This document shows positions 20,961 to 32,952 of a stretch of 64,000 bases of DNA, piece by piece. This DNA is from Verticillium longisporum. Taxonomy: Eukaryota > Ascomycota > Sordariomycetes > Glomerellales > Plectosphaerellaceae. The DNA is taken from positions 3,782,001 through 3,846,000 of the forward strand of contig JAETXT010000006.1 in the NCBI GenBank assembly GCA_019188255.1. Direction: 5' to 3'. The notes under the pieces were generated by a model, which saw only the letters and a program-made list of their open reading frames with translations, was not told the DNA's origin and made no database searches. Position 1 is the first letter of the stretch. Every line of letters begins with the position of its first letter. Made by a program: the position numbers and the translations under genes.

Positions 20961-23138
20961 ATGGACGACGAGATCAGCATGTACCCGCCTCTCGGCGGCC
21001 CGGAGCCTGAGCCCGTGTCGCGCCCAGATTCGACCTCTTCACTGGCCTCCCTGGCCCATCTATCGAGCATTTCCGCTCTCGCCACCGCCGATGGTGTTGC
21101 ACCGCTGGATGGTTCACCCCAAGCCAGGTATGTGTGTCTGTCGCATTGCGATGACAGGTTTCTTATTCTTTATCATTTTATGCCACCAGCCTTTGTACTT
21201 TGACACACACACCCCCCCTTCTTGAGGCTGATCATCTCGTCAGCGCTGAGCACCTCACTCAACCGCCACACAACATGCAGCAACATGAGCAACACGAGCA
21301 GCAGCAGCAGCAGCAGCAACAACCACAACAGCAACCGCCACAACAGCAACTCCAACATCAGCAGGATCAACAGCAAGTCCAACAGCAGCAGCAGCAACAT
21401 CAACAGCAACAGCAACAGCCGCTGCCACATCAGCAATTGGATCAGGGCTTCTCTCACGCCGCCCCTGCTTCACATCCCATTCAGTCCCCTGCTGTTCGGG
21501 CCAAGAATGATGCCGGCCTGGTGAGCTCGTCTCTTCTCCTTGTTGTACTCCCAATTCCCAATCCTTCTCATCCCATTGGCATTCGTACTGGACAATTTTT
21601 TTTTTCCTTTCCTCCTGAATCAAATGCACCCCCAACTTTCCTAACCAAAAGGATGACCTAATCCCTTCCGTTGTACTCATTGCTTGTACGTACCACGCAT
21701 GGTCCACCCTTATCAGGCACTAGTGCTCCTTTTGGGAAGGCGCCTCCAAGTCGAGCACACCCCACACTAATCTATCGCCTGGCCCCATCCCAAATCATGA
21801 TTCTTGAGATAAGATTTTCTCTCCTTATCAGGTTGCGCTCCCAGTCCAAGATCACGACCATCAGTACCGTCTCTGTCCACTGTCGCGAACGTTTTTGTCC
21901 TTCTCACAGCACTTGAATCGCCGACATGATGGCAACACCTGCTAACCACGACCGTGAGTCGACAAAGCCCGTGTGCTTCAACTGCGAAACCTCCACCACA
22001 CCCTTGTGGCGTCGCGACGATGAGGGCAAGGTTCTGTGCAACGCCTGCGGTCTCTTCCTGAAGCTGCATGGTCGCGCGCGACCCATTTCCCTGAAGACCG
22101 ATGTCATCAAGAGTCGCAACCGAGTCAAGACAATGCGCCCTGATCTCGCGACAAAAAAGAAGGTATGGACAGTGCTCAGACCCCAGCTAGCCATGCCCCC
22201 TCCCTTTGACCCCTTAACATCCCGCTGATTCCTTCGCGTAGCAGCAGCAGCAAGCCCAGCAACAGGCGCAACATCATGCCTACCTTGGCGGCGATCACAA
22301 CGGTTTCGACATGAACTCACAAACTGGAGGCATCAACTCTGCGGGCCCCCGGCAGGCACACAAGAACGGCGACGGCCACTCCCCCGGCTCGCGCGGCGAT
22401 ACGCCGCTGTACAACCCGGCTGCCATGCCCGTATTCCATGGCTTCGACGAGGCGCAGCTGCAGTCGACCGCTCTCTCGGGCTTCAACTTGTCCGGCTCGC
22501 CGCCCAATCCCACCGATTCGGCCCTTAACGGAGACCGCCCGATCGATGCCCCTCAGACACACGAGCAATTGATTGCTGCCAATTCAGCGCTCAGCACCAG
22601 GGTGCGCGAGCTAGAGCTCATCAATGAGCTTTTCCGCGGACGACTGGGGCAGCTTGAACAAGACGAGGCGACTGCCAGACGTGGGCAGGAAATCAGTGGC
22701 CAGGCAGAGACACAGCTGCGTGGCCAGCTGGAAGAAAGCCATCGCCGAGAAAACAGTCTCAAACACCGTCTCGACGTGCTGGAACAGGAGCTTGCCAACA
22801 TTAAGACCGGCATCGTTGACGCCAACCCCGACGACGAGCTCGTCCACAAGAAGCCACGCCTCTCGGAGCCTGTGGAGCAGGCCGACGAGCCAGAAGCCAG
22901 ATTCGATATCCCCGATGGCATGACAACTGATGAGCCAGTCATGCAAACTGATTCTGCCGATGTGGACGACTCTGCCGCTGCTGACGTTGCTGCTGCCGCC
23001 GATTTGGCCGACGCCGAAGAGGCTGCAGCAGCCGCAGCCGCGGCCGCGGCCGTAGCCGTTGTCGCTAAGTCCGAGCCTGTTGCAGAGGTGGCACCTGCTG
23101 AACCTGTCGTTGACGAGCCCGCAACCGCCACTGCATAA
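20961..23138 (+). CDS. areB: GATA-type zinc-finger regulator of the AreB/ASD4 (NreB) class
   Basis: Best model: exons 20961-21127, 21244-21520, 21959-22162 and 22242-23138, 514 residues. AreB-type factors negatively modulate nitrogen-regulated genes opposite AreA; ASD4 of Neurospora acts in ascus development. The GATA finger (residues about 150-200) is C-X2-C-X17-C-X2-[24 protein letters not shown], then [18 protein letters not shown], the signature of this subclass. A polyglutamine tract (21291-21420) lies N-terminal and a coiled coil ([20 protein letters not shown]) C-terminal, where AreB has its leucine zipper. The tail is alanine-rich. The join into the finger exon is uncertain: all three frames carry stops between 21914 and 21951, so either a GTGAG acceptor at 21958 (branch GCTAAC at 21941) is used, or translation begins at the internal ATG 21926. 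Alternative transcripts are known for areB orthologues, so both may occur. Confidence 0.88.
21291..21420 (+). repeat. CAG/CAA repeat encoding polyglutamine
   Basis: An imperfect CAG/CAA/CAT repeat in exon 2 of the GATA-factor gene, encoding long Gln runs mixed with His and Pro. Confidence 0.85.
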
Positions 23139-24840
23139 CACCGTCTCTGGGACGGCCGACCAGGCGTGCCTTGACACCATCTCGAGCGCTACTATGGCCA
23201 GCTGCTGCTAAATCGCGGAAGAAGCTGCGGATTGGCAGTATTACGAATGACCTGTAACATCACCGTGGTTCCGTCACCAATTGGTTGTCGGCATCATTTT
23301 TGCTTTTCCATTTTTAATTTCACGCAGGGAAGGAGATGAGGTGTTCTGAAGACGGCGTTGCGGTCTCCGTGGGCGTGTAGGAGGCCCGTAATGTAGGGAA
23401 GCTGGGCGCATTCCCCGCCAGAGTCGTTTGAGTTGATTACTCAAAAAACAAGCAGCACATGCGTTTGGAGAAAGATTCACGGAAACCGACTGAAGCTACG
23501 ATCTGGCATGACAAAAGGGGCGGACCGAAGGCAGGATCACGGAGCTTTTTCATTTTTTTTATTTGCCTGCCGGAGTAGGTGGGAAACGCGAGACCATACC
23601 CCCATGTCCCTGTTAGCGAGGGATACCCCAAAAGTTGATTATTCTCGTAACATGCGCGCGAAAAGCACGCCTTCCTGATGCGCATGTTTATTGGATGGTG
23701 TGAGTAGGTGATGCCGACGGGCTGTGGTCTCCATGGGGCTGGATGCTTTTCAGTCTACATTCTGGTCCTCGGCAACCGGCGGCATTGCCACCGTTGAGTG
23801 CCATACTTTTGGTGGTGCAGCGAGTAAGCGGTAGAGATTAAGTCGCATGCTTTCGCCGAATCCAGCGGGTCGCATCCGAGTGAACTGATAAGAGAACCCG
23901 CATTTTAGCTCTTCACGGTACCAAACCGGGCTGTTGCAAGCAATCGCTGAGAACGGCGGGCGCTGCACCGCCGGATGCTGTCCGCAGAGAAGCGTATTAC
24001 ACCAAGTCACTCAGAGAGAGGGGGGGGGGGGACAACAACAGCAAACAAATCCTGGTTGGCAATGAATGGTGTGGCGTGTTGATTTTCCCCGGTTTGAACG
24101 TCAGAGAGGGACAAGTCGCATTCACATGTCGATCGGACGAGGGTGCCCCAAGAATCCAAATCTGGGGACCCTGGCGCGCGACCTGTACAAGTACTTCATT
24201 CAGTACAGGGGGGAAGGTGACAACCCGATGCTCGCTCCCGCATCGTGCCAGGCGAAGCTCGGGGTCCCGACCCCTTCCAAAAACCCTTTTTCACAGGTGA
24301 GATCAGGTAAACAGTATCCGAATCTCCAATGGCCGTGGACCAACTAGCTTCGCACATCCGCGGCCTGAAGGATGTGAGGGAGGGATTTGTCGGAATGCAG
24401 GGTAGCGCCACCCCATCCATCCATCCGATCGCGAATCGGGGGCAAGCCGTGGTCTATTGTCCTTAGTGTCCCATGGATTGAGGGCCTCAACGCCCGACAA
24501 GCGTCGAAGGGATATAGACCACCGCATTCCAACACGGTCGAACGCAGTCATCGCGGGTGAGACATGAAAGCTCGCCCACACCTATCGACGCGCACGACAT
24601 CCCAAAAAGCTTGGCTAGCCCCCCCCGCGCGATCGACGTGCTATGCCCCTAGGCCGGGACGAAACTTATCAACAAGCTTACCGAATTCGTTGGGGAAGGC
24701 CACTCGTCGCAAGGGACCAAGGAAGTTTTCGCATTGGACTTTCTTCACCTGTCGTTCCCTGTAGCACAAACAAATCTGATGAGTTGGGGTGTTCTTCATT
24801 CGTTCTTATTACCACGCTCATCTGAGAGATCCTGTTCATC
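23139..24840. other. Intergenic region between the GATA gene and a small membrane-protein gene
   Basis: It contains a G12 homopolymer at 24020-24031 preceded by GA repeats. No conserved open frame is seen. The 3' UTR of the GATA gene and the promoter of the next gene are expected here. Confidence 0.4.
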
Positions 24841-25410
24841 ATGTCGCCACACGCAAGTCGGGAATACATCCCCCTCATCTCTTCGCCCTTGAACCCGAAG
24901 CAACCATACACAGTGCCGGCGCATGCGCCGTCAACGCCAGGCAAGCGACGCTCGAGCCAGATGCGCGGCGATCTCAGCCCTACGGAGCGCTTACTGCGGT
25001 CAAAGGCTGCATTGGCGTGGAAGTCGACCCAGGACGGCGACGGTGCTGGGTCCCGCAGAGAGAAAGCGCGACCGCGGGTCGAATACGGGCGCGCGGGAAC
25101 AGTAGCCAAAGCGCCGATACGAAAATACCCGGCGCATTGGGACGAAGACAATGACGACGTGGACGCGTTTTACAGCGACGCCGGCGAATACGACTATGGC
25201 GACGACAGCGGCGAGACCAAGGCGTGGGCGGACGGCATAACGGCGATGCGGTCGCGGCTCCTACGCGACACGGCGCGAAGGGCGTTGCTCATGTTCGGCC
25301 TCACATGCCTCGGCGGTTGCCTCCCGATTTTTGCGCTTCTGTCATCGGCAAGTTCACCAGGCGGGGTGTGGTCTCTTGGAAAGTCGAGCACCCAGGCAGC
25401 GAGCGCATAG
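24841..25410 (+). CDS. Hypothetical single-span membrane protein
   Basis: A 189-residue uninterrupted frame with ATG in the context CATCATG. The N-terminal two-thirds is hydrophilic, with Arg/Lys-rich and then acidic parts (WDEDNDDVDAFYSDAGEYDY). It is followed by one strongly hydrophobic helix near residues 147-167 (ALLMFGLTCLGGCLPIFALL) and a short Ser/Ala tail. The pattern suggests a tail-anchored or single-pass protein with its N-terminus in the cytosol (inference). I do not recognise a family. Base composition and codon use resemble the neighbours. Confidence 0.6.
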   Translation: MSPHASREYIPLISSPLNPKQPYTVPAHAPSTPGKRRSSQMRGDLSPTERLLRSKAALAWKSTQDGDGAGSRREKARPRVEYGRAGTVAKAPIRKYPAHWDEDNDDVDAFYSDAGEYDYGDDSGETKAWADGITAMRSRLLRDTARRALLMFGLTCLGGCLPIFALLSSASSPGGVWSLGKSSTQAASA

Positions 25411-25652
25411 CCGTATACCAGGGTCTGTGACGGAAGGAAATGCCACAGAGTGACACGGCGGACGACGCGGCGCAATCGTGTATGTGAAAGGGGGAGAGGA
25501 GAGTGGATTCGACCTCGGGATCTCCAACGTATGCTTCGCCATCATCCTTCTATATCCTCTCTGTACACTTGTGTACTCAAACCATCTATCGAAACACTCG
25601 ACGCAAGCAGCGGCTACTGTATGCTGTCGGAAAGCAGTGCACCTGCCTTTTC

Positions 25653-26604
25653 TCACTTCTTCTTCTCTTTTTTTGTCTGGGTTGTTTTGGAGTTTTCATT
25701 CCGGGTTGGCGTTTGGCCGGGGGCGTTTTGTTTTTGCGCCTCTTGTTCTGCCTTTTTGGCGCGTTCGATCTGCCAAATAGCCCTCTCCATCTCAACCTCA
25801 AGCTCGGGGAGATCCAGAACATCGACTATCTTCTTGCCGTCCTTTTGCGAGAGGATGACCTTCTCGCCGGCCACCTCGTTGGATTCGCCGACTTTGTCGC
25901 CGTTGGCTGCTTTAGACGGCTTGATTGGCGCAGCTGGGAGTAATGGGGTGTATACTTGATCCAGCTTTTTGGACGGTGACAGATCTAGGAGTTTGTTCTT
26001 GACGAGGAATCTGAGATGATTGCTGCCGGCGAGGGCGCGCCAGTGTGACCAGGCGCGATACACCAGATAGAAGAAGGGCAGGTTGGGAATCCTGTAAGCA
26101 GGCGTATGGTCAGCGACACGACTCGTCCATGAATGAATTGAACATTGGGTAAACGAGTAGCACCTACACTGGTACCAGTGCAAAAGGCGCGCTGATGGGC
26201 ATGCCAATGATACACCAGATCAGTCGTCTCCTGTGCAGGCTGTCGCGCTCTGTAGCGAGCGAGGATAGAATGCTCTCGACCCTGTCCTTAGGGATGACAG
26301 ACTGCGGATAGATCAGCTCAATCTTCCTCTTCCCCTCCAGCTCCTTGTCCTTCTTCCGTGTAGTCAGGGAAGGCACTGATTTCAGACCCCATTCTTCGTA
26401 AGGTATCCTCTTGAGGGCCATATTTCCGTAGTCGACGACCTTTCGCTGCCAGCCCGAGTCCTTTTTCTCCCAACCTGCCCATAGCTTGGCTGCGCGCACT
26501 GTCAATTTGTCGACGAGATTCGGCTTGTCGGTCGTTGTGACATGGAGTCGCTGGCAGTAGAGCAGAGTGCGACTCTTGGTGATGGGTAGGAGGAAGAGGC
26601 GCAT
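25653..26604 (-). CDS. Mitochondrial K+/H+ exchange-related protein (Mit_KHE1 family)
   Basis: Exons on the minus strand: 26604-26168 and 26091-25653, 291 residues. Donor GTAGGT and acceptor CTTACAG restore ALVPVIPNLPFFYLVYRAWSH. The family (yeast YDL183C) is implicated in K+/H+ exchange across the inner mitochondrial membrane. Diagnostic stretches are the start MRLFLLPITKSRTLLYC, then KLWAGWEKKDSGWQRKVVDYGN and IPYEEWGLKSVP. A hydrophobic segment (LIWCIIGMPISAPFALVPVI) spans the exon junction, followed by FYLVYRAWSHWRALAGSNHL. The C-terminus is Lys/Gln-rich. Upstream of the chosen ATG the frame stays open to 26817 but looks non-conserved, so I start at MRLFLLPI. Confidence 0.9.
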
Positions 26605-27998
26605 CGCGAGGAGGGGGCCGACATCCAGCCACGAGGTGAGACGGGACAATGCCGCACAAAGGCGTCGACGATTCGCGCAAAGAGGGAGGGGAGGACGTGG
26701 GAAGAGACGTCTTTGGTTGGGCAGAACCGTACTGGCGACGCAGAGGAGAGCGTGTCGAGTTGGTTTTGTTCTTGGCCAGGTGAAGTTCGGGATCCAAATT
26801 GTCGGGAACTGGGCCAAGAATGGTCAGGCAAACGGAGCTAAGCTTTCAAGCTTTCGAGCTTTTGCATCCCGACCAAGCGGTGACGCACATGGGCCGACGG
26901 GAGGCGAATGTGACTGGCCCAGGGAGGATGCCAATCGTTTAGTGCGGGACTTGGAGGCCCCCGGCCGAGGTGCATATCACAGGGCAGATCAAGATCAGTC
27001 CCATCTGGGATAAAGCTCCTGGAAAATTCCAAGCCCCCCAGGCGTCGTCCAGCTGATGGCGAATTGAGGCGCAGGCCTGTTGGGAGGCCGCTGGGGAGGC
27101 GATTCTGACGACGCCAACCAGGTGTCTCTGCGCATAGACCTCAACAGACAACGGAGGATGCTATCCAGGGTTGAGCCGGAGACCCAGCGACCTGCGGTAC
27201 CTACCTAGGTAGATACATACCTACCTAGGTAGGCCAGCCAGCTGCGGCTGTGTCACTGTAGGAGGGCTCTGGATCACCGCGCTCACCTAACCGGACGCTG
27301 TGCTGGCATGCGCCATTAGAGCCCTTCGCATCTGGCTTCCCGCACCTCTAATTGTTAGTCCCCGCCATGGTGGAGGCGCTGGCGGATTAGCGACGAGGCT
27401 GCTGGGGGAAAATGCGACAACGGGATGTTACAGGCGTCGCCCACCCCCCTTGCCCCCCTTGTCACCTCCCTTCAAGTGCCCTTCGGACGGTATTGCCAGT
27501 GGCTGTGGCCCCATCACATCGCATGACAGTGGAGGCCTGTCTGCACCTCAGCGCCTGCTCCTACCACACCCGCGGCTCCCGACCAACTTAGCGACGCGAC
27601 CCGTTCCTGACCCGTGGGCACCGCGGGTTTCTCCTGGGACTCTAGCTTCGTCAACTGGCGCTGTTAGTCGGGCGCCATTTTCTCCTTTGATCCCCCATTT
27701 TCTTACCTGCATCTCTGGATAGCCTCGTTGATCAGCGACCGGCAGATCTTGCAACAGAGCTTAATTCTCTTCTTCGTATTTTCTTCTTCGCCTTCTTATT
27801 TGCGCTGCCAACCCTCGTCCAGCCTTGACGTTCCGTTTTGTCCTGCCGCCCAACCCGACCGACACTCCTCTCCTTCTATTGCGTCACTTGGCTATTTCGA
27901 CCTTCCCAATGCACAGCCCGGAATATGCTGCGTAGTTCCCAGTCACCGTTGCTTCATACTCCACAGTCTTGACAAAAGACAACACTAGCCGCGTGGCG
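26605..27998. promoter_or_regulatory. Divergent intergenic region between the Mit_KHE1 and SRF1-like genes
   Basis: Both promoters lie in this 1.4-kb region. It holds two perfect 12-bp palindromes CTACCTAGGTAG at 27201-27212 and 27221-27232. The part before the plus-strand gene (about 27740-27990) is pyrimidine-rich. No supported gene. Confidence 0.45.
27201..27232. repeat. Paired 12-bp palindromes CTACCTAGGTAG
   Basis: Two identical self-complementary copies are separated by 8 bp (ATACATAC). The motif also appears in variant form in other intergenic regions of the window. Confidence 0.75.
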
Positions 27999-29193
27999 AT
28001 GGACTCATCGTCAGCCACCGCTGCTGGCCCTTCTAGCTCACCCGACTTTCGCGCTGTGTCTGTTGGGACCAGCAATGCCACGCTCAACCATTCTCAAGCC
28101 GCTCGACAACGCCCGCCCCGATCCCTTCCTCGTGAGTAGAGAGGCAGCCCATGGACGGTCTATGACGCGCTTCCTTTTTACTGACATGGTCTCCAGCCTG
28201 GATCGACTCATACGAATCCGAAAATGGACCCTTGACCGATGACCAGATGCGGCTCCTCCGGCCGCCGCAGCGATCCGTTCTACCTCAACATAATTACGAC
28301 CCAAGCGAAACAGAGCGCAGGATATCCAAAGATGGCTTCGTCGACTGGGCGCAAGACCCTCTATCTCTACAGCGCAGCCCCCAAACAGGCGGCTGACGGT
28401 TCAGAAGCTGCTCAGGGGTCGCAGAGGTCAACAGGGCAGGAAGTGGGATCATCTGCGCTCTGCTGAACCTGTCGTCGTAGCTGCCTATGCGCCGCCAGCA
28501 CCGGGAAACACAGGTGGTGCAGCCGCTGTCTGGAGACACTACGTCCAGTCTACAGTATACGGGCGTGCCCAGGGAGAGGACTCTGAGGTTGTCGATCCGG
28601 AAATGCTGGATAAGCTGCAGCCTGACTTCAACCGGCCGTTTGACAACCCCCTTCACCCACACGAAAGCCGGTCCTCGAGAAGGAGGAAACGCACGCGAAC
28701 GGTGGGCGAAAGAATCTGGCGGGCGATTCTACGTCATCCTCTGGTGCCGCTCGTGTTTCGACTGACGGTCATGATTACTTCGTTAATGTCGCTGGCCATT
28801 GCCACGCGAATCTTCGTTCACGAGAACGCGCAGGACAGAAGCAGTGCGGAGCGGACGCAGAGCGTCGTCGCCGTCGTCGTGGATACCGTTGCAGTTCCAT
28901 ACATCGCTTACATGCTGTGGGATGAGTACACGGGCAAGCCACTCGGTCTTCGACCCGCTACGCAAAAGATTGCCTTGATCTTACTGGATCTCTTCTTCAT
29001 CATACTCAAATCAGTGAGCACGGCACTGGCGTTCGAGAGCCTGGTTTACCACAATGATCGGGGGGACGCGAAGGTGGCACAGCTCTCCAAGGCTCTGTCG
29101 GCTTTTGTATTCGTGGGGCTCGTATCGTGGACATTCAACTTCATGGTGAATATTTTCAGGACGGTGGCAAGGCTAGGAACGAACGAGGGCTGA
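27999..29193 (+). CDS. SRF1-like regulator of phospholipase D, multi-span membrane protein (one-base frameshift)
   Basis: Exons 27999-28131 and 28197-29193, with donor GTGAGT, branch CTGAC and acceptor CTCCAG. A stop would interrupt the protein at 28398 unless one base is added to the CCCCC run at 28378-28382. That restores SLQRSPPNRRLTVQKLLRG and a 376-residue product. The N-terminal half is hydrophilic (RKWDHLRSAEP; DFNRPFDNPLHPHES). The C-terminal half has about four hydrophobic segments: VFRLTVMITSLMSLAIATRIF, VAVVVDTVAVPYIAYMLW, IALILLDLFFIILKSVSTAL and LSAFVFVGLVSWTFNFMV. Order and lengths fit the fungal Srf1 family, which in yeast activates phospholipase D Spo14. Family assignment is from memory and moderately sure; the membrane topology is clear from sequence. 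Confidence 0.72.
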
Positions 29194-30310
29194 GCAGGCG
29201 CAAGTGGGCTTTTTTTTTCGGTTTCTGGTCTCTGGGTTGAGAGTGCAAGGATACCTCTATTGGTCTGGTGTTTTCCCCTCAGCGTTCAGCCCTGCGGGAT
29301 TGAGGAGCTTGTGGTTCTCATTTCCTATTCATCGGCTCTGATGGTGCGGGACGCACACGCCGAATTTTTTATGACATGATAGGATGGCGAGACTGACTGC
29401 GAATACCTTTCACACAGCACATGATACCACAGCATATTTTTACGAGCTTGGCTCTCTTTTATTTTCGCAGGACGGCTGAATGTACACGATGCTCTTGATA
29501 TGATTAAAAGTGACAGTCTGCAGCCCTATAGGAAGCACACAGCCGTTCGACATGCCACCCTGAATAGCAGGCCAAACGGCTTCTGCACAAAAGGGATGGA
29601 GGGGTTGCCAAAGCAGGTACGTACCCATCAGGTGTAGACCAGGGCGAACCTACTGCCGATGTGAGGCTCCGCTTTTCCCAAACCCACTTCCACCTCACCT
29701 CCAACCACGCCGGGCTGCACTGGGCTGGGCTGGGCTCTACTGCACAGGTAGCCTGCTATCTGTCACGTAATACGTGACTCTCCAGATCACGCCGGATAAC
29801 CCCCCTCACTTCTCTCTGACCTTCCTTCCATCGCATCTCTACTCACGACCTGCAGTGCCTTGTCCACGTTCCTGGCCATTACAGTACGAGGCGCTTCGTC
29901 TATGGTCCTGATCGTACCTGTCCCGCGAGTGCCCCTGTCGTGCTCTCCTCCGCTCGTCCCCTCTCGCACCTGCTTTCCGTTTCCAGAACGGGTCGCATGC
30001 TGCTAGACTGTTGGCGCCTCTCCTTCACGCTCTGACGCACTATATCGCAGCGCACTCTGAGACCTGTGCTGGCTCGACCGCACTTCACCTCACTCGAACG
30101 CATTACGACGCGGTCCACTACTTCGAACACCGGCTTACCTCGCCACCATCGAGGGCCCTGGCATACATAACGACCTGCATCCATCGAACCCAAGCTTCCT
30201 CTCCGACAGCTTATCCCCAGACAACTTAGACATTTTACCTCAAGAAACGCAGCGCGACTGCGTCTTGCTAGTCATCTTTCCAAACACCCTCGCGGCGCCC
30301 TGTCTTGACG
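29194..30310. other. Intergenic region and leader upstream of cullin-1
   Basis: It contains the 3' flank of the SRF1-like gene and the cullin promoter. A GGGCT-type pentamer repeat occurs near 29715-29735, and a CT-rich leader runs through about 29800-30300. No supported gene. Confidence 0.4.
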
Positions 30311-32952
30311 ATGGCGACGCCCAAGAGGACCAACTCGCCGGCGGCGATGCCTCCCGCGCCGAACCGCGAGGATGCTTTGGCGACGTACGCTTCCGCGCTC
30401 ATACTGCCACGACACACAGGGCCCGGCGCTGACGTTTTACAGATGGAACTACTTGGAGGCAGGCATAGAACGCATCATGCTTCACTTGGAGTCCGGTATC
30501 GACATGCATACTGTAAGTCCAACTTGTACACCATACCATCGTTGACACAACTGCCAAATGCTCTACGTCCGACTGCTAGCTGACTTGCATGCCACTCATA
30601 GTACATGGGAGTCTACACGTATAGCCTCACCCGCACCCCCACGCCCTCGACGGTTTGCTAATATCTCGTTCGCAGCGCGGTCCATAACTTTTGTACCTCC
30701 CAGAAGGCTATTGGTCTAGGCGTCAGTGCGGCACCCTCGATCGGCAGTGGAAACCATAGGGGAGGTAAGCTGTCATGGGCTCGTCAAGCTTTCAAATTGT
30801 TCTGACCACCATGTTGCACGTAGCCCATCTTCTTGGCGAAGAGCTGTACAAAAAATTGACCGACTACCTGGTTGCCCATCTCCAGGGACTCCTTGCCGAA
30901 TCCAAGACGCACACGAACGAGGCTCTTCTCGCGTTCTACATCCGAGAATGGACTCGCTATACCAACGCTGCGAAATACATTCATCATCTGTTCCGCTACC
31001 TCAACCGACACTGGGTCAAGCGAGAGATGGATGAGGGCAAGAAAAACACGTATGATGTTTACACATTGCACTTGGTACAATGGCGGGAAGAGCTGTTCAA
31101 GAAGATCTCCGACAAGGTCATGGATGCCGTACTAAAGCTGGTTGAGAAGCAGCGAAATGGCGAGACTATTGAGTTCAGCCAGATCAAGCAGGTCGTCGAT
31201 TCGTACGTCTCCCTCGGCTTGGATGAGACCGACCCTACGAGATCGACGCTCGAAATCTACCGATTCCACTTCGAGAAGCCCTTCCTCGAGGCGACCGCAA
31301 AGTATTACCAGATCGAGTCAAAACACTTTGTGGCTGAGAACACGATTGTGGAATACATGAAGAAGGCCGAGGAGCGGTTGGACGAGGAAGAGGAGCGCGT
31401 GCGCATGTATCTTCACGCCGACATACTGGCATCGCTGCGGAAGACTTGCGAGACGGCTCTCATCACGGATCACGCGTCAGTGCTTCGGGATGAATTCCAG
31501 GTTCTACTCGAGAATGACCGCGAACAAGACATGGCTAGGATGTACGGTTTGCTTCTTCGGATTCCCGAAGGCCTGGATGCCCTCCGTCAAAAGTTCGAGA
31601 CCCATGTCCGTAAGGCCGGACTTGGTGCCATCCAGAAGGTGGCCTCTGAGAACACGGAGAAGCTTGAGCCCAAGGTCTACGTCGACGCTCTATTGGAGGT
31701 TCATACCCAGTACTCCGGCCTCGTTTCCCGTGCTTTCCGCGAGGAGGCCGAGTTCACGCGGTCTCTGGACAACGCCTGCAAAGAGTTCGTCAACCGCAAC
31801 GAGATTTGCAAGAGCGGTTCAAACAAGTCTCCCGAACTGCTGGCCAAGTACACTGATGTACTCCTACGCAAGAGCGGGACCGGCATCGAGGAGACCGAAC
31901 TGGAGAACACCTTGACACAGATCATGATTGTTTTCAAATACATTGAGGACAAGGACGTTTTCCAAAAGTTCTACTCCCGCATGCTGGCTCGTCGCCTGGT
32001 GCACAGCAACTCGTCCTCAGATGATGCCGAGACGAGTATGATCAGCAAGCTGAAAGAAGCTTGCGGCTTCGAGTACACCAACAAACTTCAGCGCATGTTC
32101 CAAGACATGCAGATCTCAAAGGATCTGAACAACAGCTACAGGGAGCACTGCAATGGCTTGGAGAATGCCAAAAATATCCTCGACTCGCAGTACTCCATTC
32201 TGGGTACTGGTTTCTGGCCACTGCAGGCTCCCAACACCAACTTCACGCCACCAGCGGAGATCAACGAGGAGACAGAGCGCTTCTCGCGCTTCTACAAGAA
32301 CAAGCACGAGGGTCGTAAGCTAACATGGCTGTGGCAGCTCTGCAAGGGCGAACTGAAGGCCGGCTACTGCAAAGCAAGCAAGACGCCTTACACGTTCCAA
32401 GTGTCCATTTACCAGATGGCAGTTCTCCTCCTCTTCAATGAGAAGGACAGTCATAGTTACGATGACATTGCAGGCGCAACGCTCCTGAGCAACGAGGTGC
32501 TCGACCAGGCGCTGGCAATTCTTCTCAAGGCAAAGGTGCTCCTGATCTTCCCCGAGGGCAAGCCAGAGTCAGGCAAGGAGCTGCGGCTCAATTACGACTT
32601 CAAGAGCAAGAAGATCCGAGTCAACCTAAACCTCGGAGGTGCCAAGGAAGCGAAGCAAGAAGAGGTGGAGACAAACAAGACCATCGAGGAAGACCGCAAG
32701 CTTCTCATTCAGGTATGTATACCTTGTGACAGGATTCACGCTCCGTGACTGACAAATGTGTAGTCTGCCATTGTTCGTATTATGAAGGCAAGGAAGAAGA
32801 TGAAGCATATGCAGTTGGTCAGCGAAACCATCAACCAGATCAAGACACGGTTCGTGCCCAAGGTTCCAGACATCAAGAAGTGTATCGAGATTCTTCTCGA
32901 TAAGGAGTACCTCGAGCGCCTCGAGGAGGATGAGCTCGGATACCTCGCCTGA
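30311..32952 (+). CDS. culA: Cullin-1, SCF ubiquitin-ligase scaffold
   Basis: Six exons: 30311-30384, 30443-30512, 30602-30618 (17 bp), 30676-30764, 30824-32712 and 32764-32952; 775 residues, normal for fungal CUL1/Cdc53. Cullin-1 holds SKP1/F-box receptors at its N-terminus and RBX1 with the E2 at its C-terminus. The N-terminal part reads [20 protein letters not shown], then cullin repeats ([20 protein letters not shown]). The cullin-homology domain includes [12 protein letters not shown] and [16 protein letters not shown]. The final winged-helix segment has the neddylation site: the conserved Lys within [13 protein letters not shown]. It ends DELGYLA, as cullins do. All joins keep phase. 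CSN12 and RAD6 lie elsewhere in the window, but linkage is too loose to suggest co-regulation. Confidence 0.96.
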
